Below, in pieces: positions 11,796-21,381 of a DNA stretch of 50,529 nt. The stretch's first letter is position 1; every line of letters starts with the position of its first letter. The DNA comes from Baffinella frigidus. Taxonomy: Eukaryota > Cryptophyceae > Cryptomonadales > Baffinellaceae. Location of the stretch: the NCBI GenBank assembly GCA_026770585.1, contig MU647280.1, positions 92,495 to 143,023 on the forward strand. The letters run 5' to 3'. Both the position numbers and the translations under genes were made by a program. Under the pieces are notes generated by a model, which was not told where the DNA came from, did not search any database, and was given only the letters and a program-made list of their open reading frames with translations.

Positions 11796-12448
11796 GCCAG
11801 CAAACGATGCTGGGTTTCGTTTCTGGCGCGCCCAGCTGCGCGACGCGCAACCGGGGGGCCACGGTCGCAAATGGCTGGCCTGAACCTAGTGTACGCTCTG
11901 ACGTGGTGTCCTCAGATCGGCGGTGCGCTTGGCGCCCGGCGTACGCCATGCGTTCATGCCAGCTCCCGATCCGGCCTCGCTTTTCCCGTTCGCGGCGGGG
12001 GAAACTGTTTCGGCACGGGTTGCTGCCTGCGTGGTCTCAGGTGCTTGTCGCGTGCTCACCATGCTGGTGAAGCAGACTGCTGGCTGCGGGGCCGATGTGC
12101 CCGCGGGACAGGGTGCACGGGGGCTTTGAGCGCAGTGAGCGCTGCAACTCGTTGAACACCATCTCGGGGGGGCTCTGGCGGCCCTCAGGGGCGGTATGCA
12201 TGCGCGGTTCGGTGCACAGGTGCAAGACATGACCCATGGGGCAGGCATGCGCGAGGGTGGCCCCGGTGGAGGCGATCTTGATTTGCATCTCGGCCGGGGA
12301 GTTTGAGGCATGAGAGCAGACCGTTTCCTGGGCTTTGTGCGGGCGCGTGTGGTCGCGGTGAGGGGGCGAAATAATCGGGCGGTGTCGTCTAGGCCTTCGC
12401 ACCTCTCTGAGGGAGCGCTACCCCAACTTCTGGCTGCATGGAATCTAA
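11796..12448. other. Unique GC-rich stretch, possible minus-strand exon
   Basis: No repeat family is visible. On the minus strand, about 12,301 down to 12,064 reads as a protein-like segment (containing AEMQIKIASTGATLAHACPM) and ends near a GT at CAGCATGGTGAGC that could be a splice donor. There is no domain match I can name and no partner exon, so this is weak. Confidence 0.25.
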
Positions 12449-12454
12449 CAGAGC

Positions 12455-12830
12455 TCCATGAGCGGGTAGAAGTACAGCAGGGGAATCCGCTCACAGGAGG
12501 CGGCGCGGGGAGCCGCGGGGAGCAGAAGGACACAGGAATGGACAGGCAAATTTCGAATGAAGCTCCGACCCCGAATTCCTCCTTCTCGTGAGGAGGGAAT
12601 TGGAGCCGTTAGCTGCCTTCCTTGTAATAATCACGTCCCCATCTTTCCTTCCCCTTGACTTATGTAAGTCAATTTTCCACAAGAGAGCGTCCTTAAGTTG
12701 TCCTTTCTTAAGTGGCCAGAGGAGGCTTGCGCCTCTTCTGACGCCTCTTGAGGCTCGTAACCTATCAAGCTCAGGCTGGTCTCTCACCCTCGCTCACGAG
12801 GATAAAGAGCAATGTAGTCAGGCTAGAGAT
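12455..12830 (-). repeat. LTR-like terminal module of the left copy
   Basis: Read on the minus strand, this region has GCGAGGGTGAGAGACCAGC, then a Cys/Lys-poor A/T-rich middle with GACTTACATAAGTCAA and GGACGTGATTATTACAAGG, then TGAGCGGATTCCCCTGCT. The same order occurs at 32,770-33,365 and, more diverged, at 45,560-45,960 behind the copia RNase H. A 3' LTR is the natural reading, but no 5' partner is in the window to prove it. Confidence 0.5.
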
Positions 12831-14789
12831 GACTTCCCAGAAGGTTGTTGGCGGGAAGATCAGGATCGAGGAGGGCTCCTTTCGAGGACGAGTCGGGAGG
12901 ATAGCGCCTGCCGATTTTCCTGAAAGCGGAGGGCAAAGTTGAATTGCTCTTTTGAGGAGTGTAACTTAAATCAATTTCTTTAGACGAGAAGGAGGTGGAT
13001 AGGTAAGTAGAACTCATGACTTGAGGCGGGGGCGTCACCTGGAAGGGAAGGATGGATAGGTGCACTGATTAGTGGCAGGTTTCCTTTTCAGGTAGGCTCG
13101 GGCTTCTCAAAGGCAAGATTCCTTTTTGAGTTTAATTTCAGTTGGGTATCATTCTTTCGTGTTTCAGTCAGGGCATTTAGGCTTAGATGGCCCGTTGGTC
13201 CGTCTTACGGATTCTGCTCGAATTGGTTAGTAACGGGAGTGCCTCCAGCTTGGAGAAGGTTTTGTTCGGACGATTTGTAGCTAGGGTTGGTCAAGCCAGG
13301 AGTGCTTATTCTTCCATGTCCAGGTCTCGGTAAGGGAATCACGGGAAGAGGAAGTGGTGGAACGGTAACACCTGGTTTTAGCCGGGCGTCCGCAGGAGCG
13401 AGGAGTCCTGACCTTTCTGAGTCACCTTTTTGGGAAGGGGAGGAGGGAAACCCCAGTTAGCACTTGTGGTTCCTTAAGTAGTTTCTTGAGGGAGCTGTCT
13501 AACTCGGTGAGAATGAAGACCCCTTATCTTGTCATGTGCCTATTTGCGGGAATTGATTCCATGAAGGGGCATTAGTGGGGAGGCAGGAATTCTTCTCCCA
13601 ACACTGAGCTTGGTTGGGCATCGAAGGAGACATGGAGGGGAGGAGGCATCGATGCCCAGAGAGGTCACAGCCTGCTTCCTAATGCCTCATGTTTGTGGGA
13701 GGATGCTGTACCTCTTTTGGTTTGGATCCTAAGGTAATCGTTCAAGATAGAAGGTTCGAGTTCTGGTCTTTCAGAGAGTTGAGTCGAAAGGAATCGAGAG
13801 GGCGCTGTCCTGTTGGGCCCTCCGAAACGGAGAGGATGATTCCTCTGTCGCTGCGTCTTCCGTCCTGCGCCATAGACACAGATGGGGAGGGGGGTAGAAA
13901 GGCGGGAGAGTGATGGTTTTGAGTGTAAGAGTTAGAGATCCAAGTTCGGGAGAGGCGAGTGTGTTCTGTGCTCGGATCAGGGTGCATGATTTCGGGGAAG
14001 ATAGGGTCCCAGGGTCTGACACGTTTCCGAGGAGCGGATGTTATTCCAGTCTTTGGGTTACATGCGGTCCTTAGCTCTGGTCAGCGTTGCCGAGAGTGGC
14101 TCCTCTCGCTGCTCTCCTGCTCAGGGTAGACAGCGGGATTGCTTTGGAGCTACTCTTTCTATCTTTTGGGCGCGTTTTTAGGAGGAGGTGAGGATGGAGT
14201 GTCCTCTCCTTCTGCCCGCCGAGGTTGGTATCGGTGGGCTGACTCCCTCGGCCCTCGCTGAGGTGCGAGGTTGATGAGAGGAGGCGGCGAGTTATGCGGT
14301 GGTGAAGAGCTGCCTCGCTTGGACTCCTCCAGCCCTCGCTGAGGTGCTGAAGTGGTGAGCGGGGACGCGGAGTTGACGACGAAGGCGAGGGCGAGGGTTC
14401 CTTCAGCCCTCGAAGGGCGGAGCACGAGCTCCTCCAGCCCTCGCTGTGGTGCGAGAGTGGTGAGCGAAGGTGTTGTAGTTGATGGTGGCGCGCGGGTCGA
14501 CTACTCTCGCCCACTTCGAGATGTTAGGGACTGCTGCGCGTGGGCTCCCTCTCAGCCCTCGCTGAGGTGCGAGAACGGTGATCGAAGGCAAAGCGGACAA
14601 CGAACGCGATCGCATAGGTTTCTTCACGAGTGAGTCCCGTGGGCTTCCGCGTTACTCTCCTCCCGCATCTTGTAGGCTGGGGACAGGCGGAGAGATTCGA
14701 AAATCATAGCGGAAGCCGACGGACACCGTCGGTGTCGGGAGGTTTGGCGGTGGTGTTGAGGCCGAGAGATGCACCCGGCGGCACGTCCG
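12831..14789 (-). other. Long 3' noncoding region of the left copy
   Basis: About 2 kb follows the TGA of the membrane ORF. Its only structured feature is the hairpin array at about 14,250-14,580. Short frames on both strands (for example 13,689-13,913) diverge from the right-arm counterpart by frame changes and are not supported as genes. Confidence 0.5.
14252..14580 (-). repeat. Hairpin array in the 3' noncoding region, left copy
   Basis: Near 14,252, 14,331, 14,427 and 14,557 the plus strand reads CCCTCGCTGAGGTGCGAG or close variants; the minus (element) strand reads CTCGCACCTCAGCGAGGG. CTCGC pairs with GCGAG around an ACCTCA loop, and GGCTGGAGGAG usually follows. The same short hairpins occur at 30,986-31,351 and 43,725-44,015. 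Confidence 0.65.
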
Positions 14790-16418
14790 TCAGGTGTTGT
14801 CAAGCCCGCGCCGTTGGGGAGGGAGCATGTCGATGAGGCGGCCGTGGAGCACCATGTCGATGCAGGTGTGGCGGCTCGTTGAACGATCCTCATACACCAG
14901 AATTTTAGTGCTGATCCAGTCGGCGGGAAGGTTGATGGGTTGGAAGTTCAGCCAGACCCGTGCCACGCCCAGTGCGTGGTACTTGGTGTAGTGACCTTCC
15001 AGGCTGCGTCTAAGAGGCCCGCCGTCGGACTTGAACAGCTCGTGGATGACGCCGTGGTAAGGTGCGAGGGAGGTGACGTCGACACCGTGAGACACGGCGC
15101 AGGATCGGGACATCTTGGGGCAGTGGGCCTCACGGTCCTGGGAGGCGATGACCGCGACCACCGCGCTGGGGATGCCTGGAGCGTAGACGTAGACTCGCGC
15201 TTTGGGGATGTCAAACTCGCGGAACATGGAGGAGACCTGGTTGCCGCGGGGGCCTCGGGGGTTGGCCCGGGGTTCCGGGGAGCCTGGCTCCTCTGTTGCG
15301 GCTTCCAGGGTTGGAGCGTGGTCGAAGCGGTGCAGGTGGCAGAAAGCGGCGAGCATCCAGACGGGGAGGCGTCCGCCGGGTAGCCTGTGGCTCTGCACCC
15401 ATGATGCCCACTCCTCGGGGCTGAGGCCGGCAGCGGCGAGTAAGGCGTTGTTCGTGGCGGGAGAGGTGGCCGCCGGGTGTACAGGGGTGTAGTTGGCTGT
15501 CCCGAAGTCTCCGTCGGGCAGGTTGTTCAGACCGTCGACTCCCCGCTTGATAGGCAGCCTGAAGAAGAAGCGTTGCGCGTTTCCTGTGCCGACGTCGGAC
15601 CAGTACAGCTGGCACGTGCTGCGGTTGATGCAGATCGTCGGTGGAGAGGAGGTGATGCAGACGGTGAGGTCACGCGCCATGGCGTGGTGGACCGACAGCG
15701 TGTTCTCCTCGAAGGTGTCGTCTGGAGAGTAGCGGACGAGCATGGTGAAGGTCTCCGTTGCAGAGGAGATGAGTTCCAGTTCGCCCGACAGAGCGCCGGG
15801 TGCGAGGTCCGGGAGCTCGTGTTCGATCACCTCGGTGGCGGTCAGAACCTTCACGACGTCAACGAATGCCGAGTTCAAGCCGGACGGCGTGGTGGGGTCG
15901 AACGACAGGCGCAGCAGGGGGGCGTTATAGTTGTTGTCGCTGTCCGCGTTGGATCCGCTGTCGCTATCGAGGTATACGGGCTCCATAGGAACCACGAGAA
16001 GGCCGGGCACGCTGATTTGCTCCGGGGGGCCTGATTCCCTCAGCTCCCATCGGCCCTGGTGGTGGCCGGTCGAGCGCGTGATGATGAGCAGGATGGCGAG
16101 GCAGATGGTGCACGCGATGGCAGGCGCTGAGGCGTAGGTCCAGTGTCCCGATGCTTGCTCCGGGGCCGTGGTTGAGGCTGCCGCGGTTAGGACCTGGGTG
16201 GCGACAGCGATGCCTGCCCAGAGTGAGCGTGCCAGTGGTGCTTCTCGCCTTGAGTCGCGGTTGGCAGCGCCGGAGTGATAGCGCGAGGTGGCTCCCAAGG
16301 AGGGTGCTGAGTCAGAGGAGCCTGTTCTGCGGGATGTCGCTCCTCCGGTCTCTTTGCTGGCTGCCGGCGGTGGCGGGCTGCGAGAACGGGGACGCCGATG
16401 CTGACAGATACACTTGTG
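14790..16418 (-). CDS. Two-TM membrane protein, in frame after the TAA (left copy)
   Basis: The frame is open directly after the TAA at 16419-16421 and runs 542 codons to a TGA. No ATG occurs in the first 100 or so codons. The longest non-ATG start is TTG at 16298, and the first ATG is the MEPV codon well inside. The upstream part is basic and Ser/Pro-rich. Two hydrophobic stretches follow (around LWAGIAVATQVL and AIACTICLAILLI), then about 430 residues of soluble-looking sequence rich in acidic residues near the start. No family is recognised. The position at the 3' end of a retroelement-like unit, the membrane segments and the single stop separating it from the upstream frame resemble env-like ORFs of plant Sireviruses; that is an analogy only. 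The right copy has exactly the same length. Confidence 0.7.
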   Translation of the reverse strand, partial: HKCICQHRRPRSRSPPPPAASKETGGATSRRTGSSDSAPSLGATSRYHSGAANRDSRREAPLARSLWAGIAVATQVLTAAASTTAPEQASGHWTYASAPAIACTICLAILLIITRSTGHHQGRWELRESGPPEQISVPGLLVVPMEPVYLDSDSGSNADSDNNYNAPLLRLSFDPTTPSGLNSAFVDVVKVLTATEVIEHELPDLAPGALSGELELISSATETFTMLVRYSPDDTFEENTLSVHHAMARDLTVCITSSPPTICINRSTCQLYWSDVGTGNAQRFFFRLPIKRGVDGLNNLPDGDFGTANYTPVHPAATSPATNNALLAAAGLSPEEWASWVQSHRLPGGRLPVWMLAAFCHLHRFDHAPTLEAATEEPGSPEPRANPRGPRGNQVSSMFREFDIPKARVYVYAPGIPSAVVAVIASQDREAHCPKMSRSCAVSHGVDVTSLAPYHGVIHELFKSDGGPLRRSLEGHYTKYHALGVARVWLNFQPINLPADWISTKILVYEDRSTSRHTCIDMVLHGRLIDMLPPQRRGLDNT

Positions 16419-16421
16419 TTA
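16419..16421 (-). other. Conserved in-frame TAA between the two long frames (left copy)
   Basis: The frame reads CHTCRRA, then TAA, then HKCICQHRRPR. Cys and His on both sides of the stop could complete a fifth zinc motif. The right copy keeps the same TAA at 29138-29140. In the next 31 codons the two copies differ at five positions, all third-base synonymous changes. That pattern is expected of translated sequence, hence readthrough, reassignment, or an intron spanning the stop are worth testing. Confidence 0.7.
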
Positions 16422-19400
16422 GGCGCGGCGGCACGTGTGGCACTCAGGACCCTGTGCGAGGGCTGCATAGACGGGAACGGCGGCTGCCTCGTCCGGAGAT
16501 GGCGCAACGGCGTACAGCTGACGTCCCTCGTGGAGGTTGGTGGCCACGATGGAGGGTTCGTTCAGCAGAACCACCAGGGCTTCTTTCACGCTGGAGTGGT
16601 GCACGGTGCCGAGAGCGACGCGGACATGGGTCGTGATGTTGATGAGATCGGACTGAGTGTCAGGGCCGGTTCCGTCGTTGAGGGCGCTGACGGCCGCGAA
16701 GGTGGCGCTGGCGACCTGCTTCGTGAACTGAGGAGGCAGGCTCGCCGTGTGCGGGGCGTGGCGTTGACCTTGGCGATGCATGCCCGTTGCGAGCGCGTGC
16801 TCAGCGAATTGATCGGCATCGGATTGGTTCCGGTACCAGGGAACGTGGTGGTCGCAGAGGTGACAGTGTCGGGACCATCCGTCGCCGGCCGGGTTGGCGG
16901 TGATCATGCCCATGTGCTCTTCCCCTCTCGTGCCGCGCAGGTGCTTGTGCGGGTGGTCGCCAGGCTGCGCTCCGTATGGTGCGTAGTGAACGTGCCCGGG
17001 GACGTCGGCGAGGAGGTTGGAGAGAGTGCGGTCGTCCAGGGCGGTTTGCAAGACTCGCTCGAGGTTGTCGCGCCGGGTGTTCAAGTGGAGAAGGGATTGT
17101 ACGCGCTGCAGGATGGTCGTCACGGTGAGGCCGATGTTGTTGTGTGTGGGGTTATCGAAGGTCGCCTCGATGACCTCATACGCCGCGCGTGCGATCTCCC
17201 CGTCGGTGATCTGGGCGTTGGGCGAGCGTTCGACTGGTGCGGAGGGCGGACATCCGGCGCCGCCATTCGGTGCCAACCCGTACATTGGGATCCCGTTCTG
17301 GTGCCAAGTCAGGATTCGGTAGTCCTGGATGAGGTTCTGACACTGCGCCTTGACGCTACGGATGTTCAGCTCGCCGGGCTGGCGGGCGTTGATCAGGTGA
17401 GCGTACACCTTCGAGAACAGCTCCTTATGAGGGCAGCCGTAGGGATTCTCGAGACGCTGAGTGTGTAGGGTCGCGAGGAAGGCAGAGCGGATCGTGTCTG
17501 GGTCGAACGGCGTCAGGGTGGGAGCAGCGGCTGCGGACAATTCTTGGCGGCGGAGCGCGACGGGCGCTTGAACCCCTCTGGAGAGCGCGTGGCGTCCTGG
17601 CGGTGGCGTCGGTGAAGCCGGGAGCGCGCCCTGGAGATCTCCGTGAGGTGTGGCCCGTCGCGCGGGAGCCATTTCTCCGAGGTTGCCCATGGGGTCGGCG
17701 ACGTGGTCATACCCGCTGGTGATCAGATAGCGTGTTTCCGTGGCGGAGCCGCGCGTGCTGACGAGATGTGGGAGCCACTGGAGAATGCCGTGCGCCATCA
17801 GGTCGGCGACCGTGTCCACTGTGATGTTAGGCGCGATGACAGGGTTCCGAAGGCCTGCTTGGATCTCCTCCAGGGTTGCCCCGCGCCGGTCCACTTCTGT
17901 GATGGCAAAGATGATCTGCAAGAGTCTCTCTCGGACGGAGGTGGAGGGTTCCCCCCGCGCCAGCGCTTGAAGGTGCTGGGTGTGCAGGCTCTCCGCGGTG
18001 TCTGCGCGCGGTTGGCGAGGGACCGCTGGTCCGATGTCTTGCCGCTTGTTCCGTGGCGAGGCGGAGGCGGCAGGCCGAGGGTCCCGTGCGCTCGGGCGTG
18101 GAGCGTCGAGTAGGCGAAGTGGCGGGGTTGGTTGCCGGCCCCTAGGGGCGAGTGGGGCGCGTGTCGGGCAGGTGCGGTTGTGCTCCTGCCACTGCTTCGA
18201 GTCGCTCTCCGTGGGAACCCAGTTGACATGCTGCCGACAGCTGGAGCACCGCCGCGTGAGGGTGGTGGTGTCGTTGAGCGAGTCGTTGTAACGGCGACGC
18301 AGTTCTCCATCGTCGCGTGTCGCATTGTAGGGTGCGTAGAAGGTGTCCGGGGAGTGGGCCACAGGGAAGCCCTGCACCTGACGCGACGTGACGAGTCCTT
18401 GAAGGGCCGAGTTGAACTCTGTGTCACCGAGCGGTTCTGAGTCGTTCAGGATTGTTGTGGCAAGAACTCGCAGGGGTTCGACTGGGCTGCCGTGGTGCAC
18501 CCAGCGCGCGTCGGCGTGTCTGTCTTTCACAGCTTGCAGAATTGACCCCGTGAGGCGCTCGAGTCGGCAGATGGGCTTGTGGTGATCCCAGGTCATGGCG
18601 GGTTCATCGAGCCAGACGTCCTTCTTGCAGTACTTGCACGGCACCCAGCGGCCGCGGGGTGGGGCCACGGCGGGGGTGGCCGGAGATGGAGGCCTCGGCG
18701 GTGGTGGCATCCCGGGTGAGGGGGTGCGCATGTGGCGAGTGTCGTTGTTGTCCTCGACGTCGCGGAGGGTCCTTGTCGCCTCCGTCCTCAGCGTGCTCTC
18801 GAGGTCGTCGCGGGAGCTGCTGGAGTTCTCCGTGGCGAAGTAGGCGCGCGCGAGGGGATGCATCGTGTAGGTGCCTGCCTCGTTGAGGTGGGCCCAGCCG
18901 TTGTGGATGAGGCTGTCAATGCGACCGTTGACGGATTTGGACGAACCTTGCAGCGTAAGTTTGCTCAGGTGCCGTAGTAGTTCCTTCCTATTGGCACCTG
19001 CTGCTTGCACGTACAGCGTGTGCAGCAGCGCCGCGTGGACCGAACCCGTGCGGCGGAGTGTGGTTCCGGACGGGAGCGGGGTGCAGGGCGTGGCACCGGC
19101 CGCGCGTGGGCCGGAGGGTTTGGGGCACTCGTGGCGTGCGCTCCCGTGGAGGACCGGGGCCCCATGGTCGCCACTTCTGGCTGGAGTGAGGGTTGGAGCT
19201 GGCGGCGTTCGCGGCGTTGGGCGCCGAGGGCACTTGGCGGGCGACGGGTCCTCGGGCGCGTTGGGGCGGCGCGATTCGTAGGGGGGGGGAGGGGGCGGCG
19301 GCCCTGCTGGTCCTCTCGCTGATTCGCTGAAAGGCCAACTGAGGCGTGATGCCACAGAGCCCGACGCCTCCGTGCTGGAGGTGGACGTCAGCGTGGAATC

Positions 19401-20822
19401 GGTTTTGCTGGCTGCGTCAGCGAATACGAGGTCCTTCATGGCGATCACTGCTGCCGTGGAGTGGAGGCTCGGCTGTTTGCCGGAGACATAGAGCTCGAGG
19501 GCCTGCCGAGCCTTGAGCACGTCGTCGATTGCGCAGCGGATTTCTGGCTTGGTCGAGTTGTAGGTGTGCTCGTACAGGGACGACATTTCGCCGAGGGCCT
19601 CGATGATGGTGTCGTGGAGCGTTTGCTCTCGGCTCTCGAGCTTGTTCTTGAGGGACTTTGAGGTGGCGTCGTTCTCCCGTTGGCCGACGCTGGAGTGAAA
19701 CTGCAGTTTGAGGTTCAGGGGAACTGTCTCGTCCGGGCGAGGAGCAAGAGGTGCCGCGTCTGCCGTGGCTGCGGCGCCCGTGGAGGCGGCCTCGCCTGGT
19801 GGCGCGAGCGGGAGAGGTCTTGGGGACCCCGATGCCACGTGGCGGGGCGGGGGGAGGGCCTCGAGTTGGCGTTCACCGCGAAAGACGGGGCACAAGCGCA
19901 GGTGGCGTCCCCAACGGGAGTCGTTGGGTCCGCCGAACACTTCTGCTTCTGCCTCGTGATCGATGATGGAGGTGCGGACACAGCAGTATGGGCACACGTG
20001 GTGTGCGCTCGCTGCATTGGGGTCGAAGGAGTTGGCCGAGGGCGGCGAGATGTCGTCGAGGTCGAGGCCGTAGTCGATCATGTCCCTTGCGAGAGCGCAG
20101 ATGCTGCGCTCCGTGGTGCTGAGCGTATGCTGGTGGTCTTGGAAGGCCTGATCTGAGAGGTCTGCGACGGTGTCGGCGGTCTTCTCCAGGGTGAATTTCG
20201 CTTCGCGAGCGATGAGCTGCCCGCGCATGGTGAAATCGTTGCAGGTCCCGTGAACCACTGCTGCTGCGATGGTGTTCTGGAGCGTGTTGTTCAGCATACC
20301 AGCGAAGATAGCGACTTCGATGTTGGCCTCCAGGCGGCAGTCCGCCTTGGACTTGCGTTTGCCCAGCAGGCTCACGAGGTTTTCGCGGGCGGCGGGCTCG
20401 GAGGTGTCAAGGCGATCTGGCGAGGGACTGGCGGTCATCATCCTGGTGTCCCCGTCGGCGGGAGCCGGGCTCGGGGGCTGCGTGCTGGACGTGCTGCGGA
20501 CGCCGGCGGTGGCGCCGTGGATTCGGGCTTTTGTCAGCCTGTTGATGATCGAAGTGGTGGCGCTGGGGCGCGTGCGGCTGAGGCCTGCCGGAACTTCCAC
20601 CAGCACTTCGCGCGTGACGAGGCTGGTGATTGTGTGGTCGACGAGGGAGGCGTCCACTCCCGCTGCTGTCATTTCCGCGATGTCCATGATATTTTCGCGG
20701 ATGGTGTCCCTGCCGACGGGGCCAGCCGCCGAGGAGACGAGGTGTTCGATGACGTCGTTGAGAGCGTCGGCGGCTTCTTCGTGATTCAGAGTCGGGTCCG
20801 GCTCCGCGGAGGGGGGATTCAT
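16419..20822 (-). CDS. 1,467-residue modular winged-helix/zinc-motif protein (left copy, intact)
   Basis: The start ATG at 20822-20820 sits in a good eukaryotic context (CACCATGA). I see up to seven modules with helix-helix-helix-wing character at about residues 14-80, 590-660, 757-830, 963-1036, 1108-1184, 1208-1284 and 1366-1442. Most end in a strand with a Tyr followed by a Pro (such as YTMHPLARAY, MYGLAPNG, VHYAPYG). Between them lie zinc motifs of the form CxxC-x(15-30)-H-x3-C at 277-311, 729-752 and 859-885, a fourth lacking its last Cys at 1320-1345, and CHTC at the very end. Pro-rich linkers separate modules. A nucleic-acid-binding structural or Gag-like protein of the element is likely. 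I do not recognise the family, and no polymerase, integrase or transposase motif is present. The plus-strand frames across this region are antisense shadows. Confidence 0.75.
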   Translation of the reverse strand: MNPPSAEPDPTLNHEEAADALNDVIEHLVSSAAGPVGRDTIRENIMDIAEMTAAGVDASLVDHTITSLVTREVLVEVPAGLSRTRPSATTSIINRLTKARIHGATAGVRSTSSTQPPSPAPADGDTRMMTASPSPDRLDTSEPAARENLVSLLGKRKSKADCRLEANIEVAIFAGMLNNTLQNTIAAAVVHGTCNDFTMRGQLIAREAKFTLEKTADTVADLSDQAFQDHQHTLSTTERSICALARDMIDYGLDLDDISPPSANSFDPNAASAHHVCPYCCVRTSIIDHEAEAEVFGGPNDSRWGRHLRLCPVFRGERQLEALPPPRHVASGSPRPLPLAPPGEAASTGAAATADAAPLAPRPDETVPLNLKLQFHSSVGQRENDATSKSLKNKLESREQTLHDTIIEALGEMSSLYEHTYNSTKPEIRCAIDDVLKARQALELYVSGKQPSLHSTAAVIAMKDLVFADAASKTDSTLTSTSSTEASGSVASRLSWPFSESARGPAGPPPPPPPYESRRPNAPEDPSPAKCPRRPTPRTPPAPTLTPARSGDHGAPVLHGSARHECPKPSGPRAAGATPCTPLPSGTTLRRTGSVHAALLHTLYVQAAGANRKELLRHLSKLTLQGSSKSVNGRIDSLIHNGWAHLNEAGTYTMHPLARAYFATENSSSSRDDLESTLRTEATRTLRDVEDNNDTRHMRTPSPGMPPPPRPPSPATPAVAPPRGRWVPCKYCKKDVWLDEPAMTWDHHKPICRLERLTGSILQAVKDRHADARWVHHGSPVEPLRVLATTILNDSEPLGDTEFNSALQGLVTSRQVQGFPVAHSPDTFYAPYNATRDDGELRRRYNDSLNDTTTLTRRCSSCRQHVNWVPTESDSKQWQEHNRTCPTRAPLAPRGRQPTPPLRLLDAPRPSARDPRPAASASPRNKRQDIGPAVPRQPRADTAESLHTQHLQALARGEPSTSVRERLLQIIFAITEVDRRGATLEEIQAGLRNPVIAPNITVDTVADLMAHGILQWLPHLVSTRGSATETRYLITSGYDHVADPMGNLGEMAPARRATPHGDLQGALPASPTPPPGRHALSRGVQAPVALRRQELSAAAAPTLTPFDPDTIRSAFLATLHTQRLENPYGCPHKELFSKVYAHLINARQPGELNIRSVKAQCQNLIQDYRILTWHQNGIPMYGLAPNGGAGCPPSAPVERSPNAQITDGEIARAAYEVIEATFDNPTHNNIGLTVTTILQRVQSLLHLNTRRDNLERVLQTALDDRTLSNLLADVPGHVHYAPYGAQPGDHPHKHLRGTRGEEHMGMITANPAGDGWSRHCHLCDHHVPWYRNQSDADQFAEHALATGMHRQGQRHAPHTASLPPQFTKQVASATFAAVSALNDGTGPDTQSDLINITTHVRVALGTVHHSSVKEALVVLLNEPSIVATNLHEGRQLYAVAPSPDEAAAVPVYAALAQGPECHTCRRA

Positions 20823-20940
20823 GGTGTCGAAGGGCGGCGCCCGTGAGGGATTGGTCGGGGCGCCGTGGGTGACGTGGCGCTGCGGCGGAGGGAGGGGGCG
20901 GCGGAGAGAAGCGGCGCCCGTCGTACGGGAGAGGCCCTCG
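20823..20940 (-). other. Short 5' leader of the left copy
   Basis: About 120 bp of GC-rich sequence precede the ATG of the winged-helix protein. Composition changes abruptly near 20,940 where the AT-richer viral-like segment begins. No LTR or promoter motif is evident, so the element's true 5' end is probably missing. Confidence 0.4.
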
Positions 20941-20946
20941 TTTTAC

Positions 20947-21255
20947 ATGCGGTTGAAACAAGACACCGACCTCTGTGAGGGGGTGGAGGCCAATGCCAGA
21001 CGCAGCATTCTCCTCCACTCATTCACTGCAGCACTGAGTAGCGCGCAGCTATGTGGATTCGACAGCTGTGGTAACATCGCCAAGGCCGTCGTGGACACAC
21101 TGTTGCGAGGTGGTCTGATCACAGTGGCTATTGCAATTGCAATCCTGTTCATCATGCCCACCCTGTGTATTATACTTTACCGAAAATTCGTGGACATCGT
21201 CGCAGAAAACCACCTGAAACACAAATACAACATGCCATACGGTCTGAACACGTAA
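20947..21255 (+). CDS. Small single-pass membrane protein of the viral-like fragment
   Basis: The ATG at 20947 opens a 102-residue frame ending in TAA. A strongly hydrophobic helix of about 24 residues lies near position 58-82 (core VAIAIAILFIMPTLCIILY), followed by a short basic/polar tail. The N-terminal part has several Cys residues. It converges on the ORF at 21,382-21,720. A virion or membrane accessory protein is likely, with no family recognised. The upstream in-frame codons in the GC-rich leader are probably not translated. Confidence 0.5.
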   Translation: MRLKQDTDLCEGVEANARRSILLHSFTAALSSAQLCGFDSCGNIAKAVVDTLLRGGLITVAIAIAILFIMPTLCIILYRKFVDIVAENHLKHKYNMPYGLNT

Positions 21256-21311
21256 TTGATACATTCCCATCAAGAACAAGCGTTCATAGACGTGTATAAT
21301 AACCCACGACA

Positions 21312-21378
21312 GATTACACAATACCACCACCCGTAATACCACCACCCGTAATACCACCACCCGTAATACCACTACTCG
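21312..21378. repeat. 15-bp tandem repeat between converging ORFs
   Basis: Four copies of TAATACCACCACCCG, the last degenerate (TAATACCACTACTCG), fill the gap between the plus-strand membrane ORF and the minus-strand ORF. The location suggests a transcript-end region of the viral-like fragment. Confidence 0.75.
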
Positions 21379-21381
21379 TCA

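Larger units (their letters stand above)
12449..20591 (-). mobile_element. Left copy of the large paired element (minus orientation)
   Basis: This segment is the inverted counterpart of 23,579-33,368. It carries, in transcription order, a 1,467-residue winged-helix/zinc protein, a TAA, a 542-codon in-frame extension and 2.3 kb of 3' noncoding DNA. The noncoding part contains hairpin repeats and ends in a terminal module also found at the 3' end of the copia element at 46 kb. Homology stops at about 12,449 and 20,591. The left copy lacks the three insertions seen in the right copy. The arms differ by scattered, often synonymous substitutions, so they are not a recent exact duplication. A 5' LTR is not visible. 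Confidence 0.75.

Noticed and set aside
13689-13913. A conserved antisense gene in both arms (MFVGG-type start, also at 31,922)
   Set aside because: The first 100 bp are almost identical between arms, so they are uninformative. After that the frames diverge by indels and end at different places.
16398-17468. Plus-strand frame of 356 residues opposite the winged-helix gene
   Set aside because: It lies antisense to a frame conserved in both copies. Its amino-acid string is a GC-rich shadow with no domain.
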